The translations under genes and the position numbers were made by a program. This document shows, piece after piece, positions 1-64,000 of a stretch of 64,000 bases of DNA. Location of the stretch: positions 1,027,047 to 1,091,046 of the forward strand of contig NW_019091404.1 in NCBI RefSeq assembly GCF_001949145.1. The letters are read 5' to 3'. This DNA is from Acanthaster planci. Lineage: Eukaryota; Echinodermata; Asteroidea; Valvatida; Acanthasteridae. How positions within the stretch are numbered: position 1 is the stretch's first letter; every line of letters begins with the position of its first letter. The notes below the pieces were generated by a model. The model was not told the DNA's origin. It searched no databases and was given only the letters and a program-made list of their open reading frames with translations.

Positions 1-816
1 TCACTTGCGTGTGAGGGTGTGCGCGTCTGAAGAGAAAAAAATGACCAAATTTCATTCATGGCTTGGAGTTTTTGCTAATGGTCAATTTACCTGTCAAAAT
101 GCACATGATGGAGGGGAACAATATGATAAGAATGACCACAGATAGGAGAGTTTTGCATTTAGTTGAGGTTCAGTGTGTGCCTCGTAAAAATAATCATCAA
201 TGGGAATTTCTCAGTGTACAATGACCACCAAAGTTTAACACGTCTATGTACATGGCAACTTTTACATCATGCAAACCTCTAAACATTCTTATTATTTCAT
301 CAAGAACTAACCCTTTAGCAAGCATTATCACATCCCGAATTTCCATTCTACCAAACTGCAGTGCAGTGTTCAACTTCAGTCTACATCACCCTGGGGCAGT
401 GATGTGTCCAAGGGGGTGGGGTACGAGGGGTGAACCATGGGGCATGGGGAGCTTGATGTCTGTCCCCTATTACCCCTGGTGGATACAACTGCAACTATGA
501 CCACACCCACTGATAGTGCCTCCCTCAAGCGTATGAGGTCTTTTGGTGACCCCTCCCCGGCAGACTGACTCCTACTTCGACCCAAGAGATACATCACCTG
601 TAAACGTGCTTGCCTACTCAAGCACATTCATCCATGCTTCCCAACAGGTTTATCAAATACAACATGAGACAGCCAGCAACCACAAGTTTCGTCAGCTCAC
701 TTGAGTACTTTGTTTTCTACAAGTTTTTAAATAATGTTGAGCAGGGAGTCATTGTGATTTTTACAGAAACACAGTGTAGGGGGGTCCCAAGAGATAAGAA
801 GGACAGAGGGCTGTGG
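1..816 (-). other. OPA1 3' UTR and downstream sequence
   Basis: This lies downstream of the OPA1 stop on the minus strand. I find no AATAAA or ATTAAA on the minus strand here; weak variants are GATAAA near 650 and ACTAAA near 158. The polyadenylation site is either non-canonical or before position 1. No other gene is seen. Confidence 0.6.
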
Positions 817-62811
<61,995 letters not shown>

Positions 62812-64000
62812 CTACAAAGATGAACGGCAACAGAAAATAAATAATTGATTGGTATGACTGATCGTTTTATAAGTAATAAAAATTTATAAGCAAAATATGA
62901 TTTTCCTGGCTCTACTAGTACCACAGGCATGAATGGACACCTCCACTTTCAATTCCATCCATCCATCCCTCCATTAATAAACTAGCACAAGTAAACAGGA
63001 GGACCTTACAGTACCTTTCGCTTTTTAACAAGCTCATGACAAGCCTACATGTAGCTTCGTTCATTGTTCTTGATGTGAAACTTTTAATATATTATATCAC
63101 AATAAAAGCTTTGGACATTAGGGCACAAGTCATTAAGTAATATTGGTGAATGTGTGCATTGACTAAGACAAGCATTGCTATTGATGTTAACATGTGCATG
63201 TCTAACTTTAACTCATATGGCTTAGTCATGTCAGTACCTGTCTCCCATCAGCTAACCATGTCTAATCTAATGTCTTTTTTCATAATGTTCATCATGCCAT
63301 GGTTGTAATTAATTAATAATAGGCCATTATTAGAAAGAAAAAAACTTGATTGAATGACAGAAGTGAGATCGACAGATTTTGTACAATGATTACTTGTGCA
63401 GATACGTCAATTGCGCCTAGCAAAAAGTACTGAATGGGCATGATACTGTTTTAATGAGAGCAAAGTTGGGGATTTCCCAAGCCATCAAACATTTGTGTCT
63501 ATAAAAAGTTAAACATGTTAAAACCGCACCCAAACTTCCCGGACAAAACTCTTATCATCTTGCTCAGATACTCAGTCAGATGGTGTGAATAGCCTTCTGC
63601 CTTTACTCTTCCTTTTATCTAGACTGCTGTGTCCAGGAAAATGACCAAAACATTTCAGGAACTTCCGAAAAATGACGCAAATGGTAGAGCCAAATGACGA
63701 AATTTTCGCAGGAAAATAAAGCTTCCACCGGACGGTCGTGTACCCAACTTATTCCCTTAATTTTCCGTGCACTTTAGCTGTGAGCACTAACCGACTAAAG
63801 CCGAGTCACCGGTCAATGTTATCTACGGCTATGCCTTGACGCTCTAAAATGCAGGCAAAACATGAGCCGTAAGAAACTGACCGATAGCGCAACGGCTTGG
63901 CTTCCAACTGACATGACTGAGCCTACAATAACAACAAAACAAAACAATTCCTACAAGTAATTAAAACCAGGCTAACGTGTGTAGTAAATTTTAAAAGTTC
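62812..64000 (-). other. Upstream intron or 5' region of OPA1
   Basis: No exon carrying the start codon could be fixed here. It would have to end in phase 2 to join E1. The part 63650-63910 has clearly more CpG than the flanks and might be a promoter-proximal region. The remainder, 62812-63600, is AT-rich with no visible gene. Confidence 0.5.

Noticed and set aside
62812-62930. Extension of the E1 frame upstream to an ATG at 62930
   Set aside because: The extension crosses a clear polypyrimidine tract and TTTGTAG acceptor and is AT-rich. A spliced upstream exon is more likely, as in other OPA1 genes.
63800-63932. Small minus-strand frame starting ATGTCAGTTGG as a candidate first exon
   Set aside because: Its only nearby donor (GCC|GTAGAT) leaves phase 1, but E1 needs phase 2. 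No similarity to an OPA1 N-terminus.

Overview
The window is animal nuclear DNA, not bacterial. Coding sequence is broken into short exons with GT-AG boundaries, most of the sequence is non-coding, and it is littered with poly-A/T and poly-G/C runs, TACATGTA-type palindromes, tRNA-derived SINEs and snap-back MITEs. That texture, together with a protein very close to vertebrate OPA1, suggests a marine invertebrate, perhaps a deuterostome such as an echinoderm or amphioxus. The taxon is an inference; I cannot name a species.

One protein-coding gene is recognised, on the minus strand. It is OPA1, the dynamin-like GTPase of the mitochondrial inner membrane. I traced 28 exons by reading every splice junction. 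They join in one frame to give 959 codons plus a stop, about the length of the human protein (960 aa). Exons E1 to E27 are packed into 62811-48695, with introns of 95 to 2296 bp. The last exon, E28, which encodes the final 22 residues and the stop, lies alone at 887-817. The final intron is therefore 47,807 bp, about three quarters of the window and about 21 times the next longest intron. The first exon with the start codon was not found; it is either beyond 64000 or in 62812-64000 and unrecognised.

Layout: 1-816, 3' UTR and downstream DNA; 817-887, last exon; 888-48694, giant last intron with no convincing nested gene but many mobile-element relics; 48695-62811, the compact exon cluster; 62812-64000, upstream intron or 5' region with locally more CpG.

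Repeats identified by comparing the window with itself: (1) a tRNA-derived SINE with A and B boxes, two copies (about 24.7 and 32.8 kb); (2) another tRNA-headed SINE at 57.5 kb; (3) a fold-back MITE family beginning with a GATTCACAATAGTGCGCC-type end, two full copies and one fragment; (4) a second fold-back family sharing a GGCTGC/GCAGCC core, four copies; (5) a short TAACCCTAAC-ended element with two copies on opposite strands; (6) single snap-back elements at about 10.0, 10.4 and 40.1 kb; (7) local duplications at 27.9/28.5 kb and 31.5 kb. Many open frames in the intron are by-products of these elements.

Most worth following up are the giant terminal intron with its isolated last exon, a possible intron-retention C-terminus, a GC-AG intron inside the GTPase domain, and a diverged membrane-insertion loop in the paddle.
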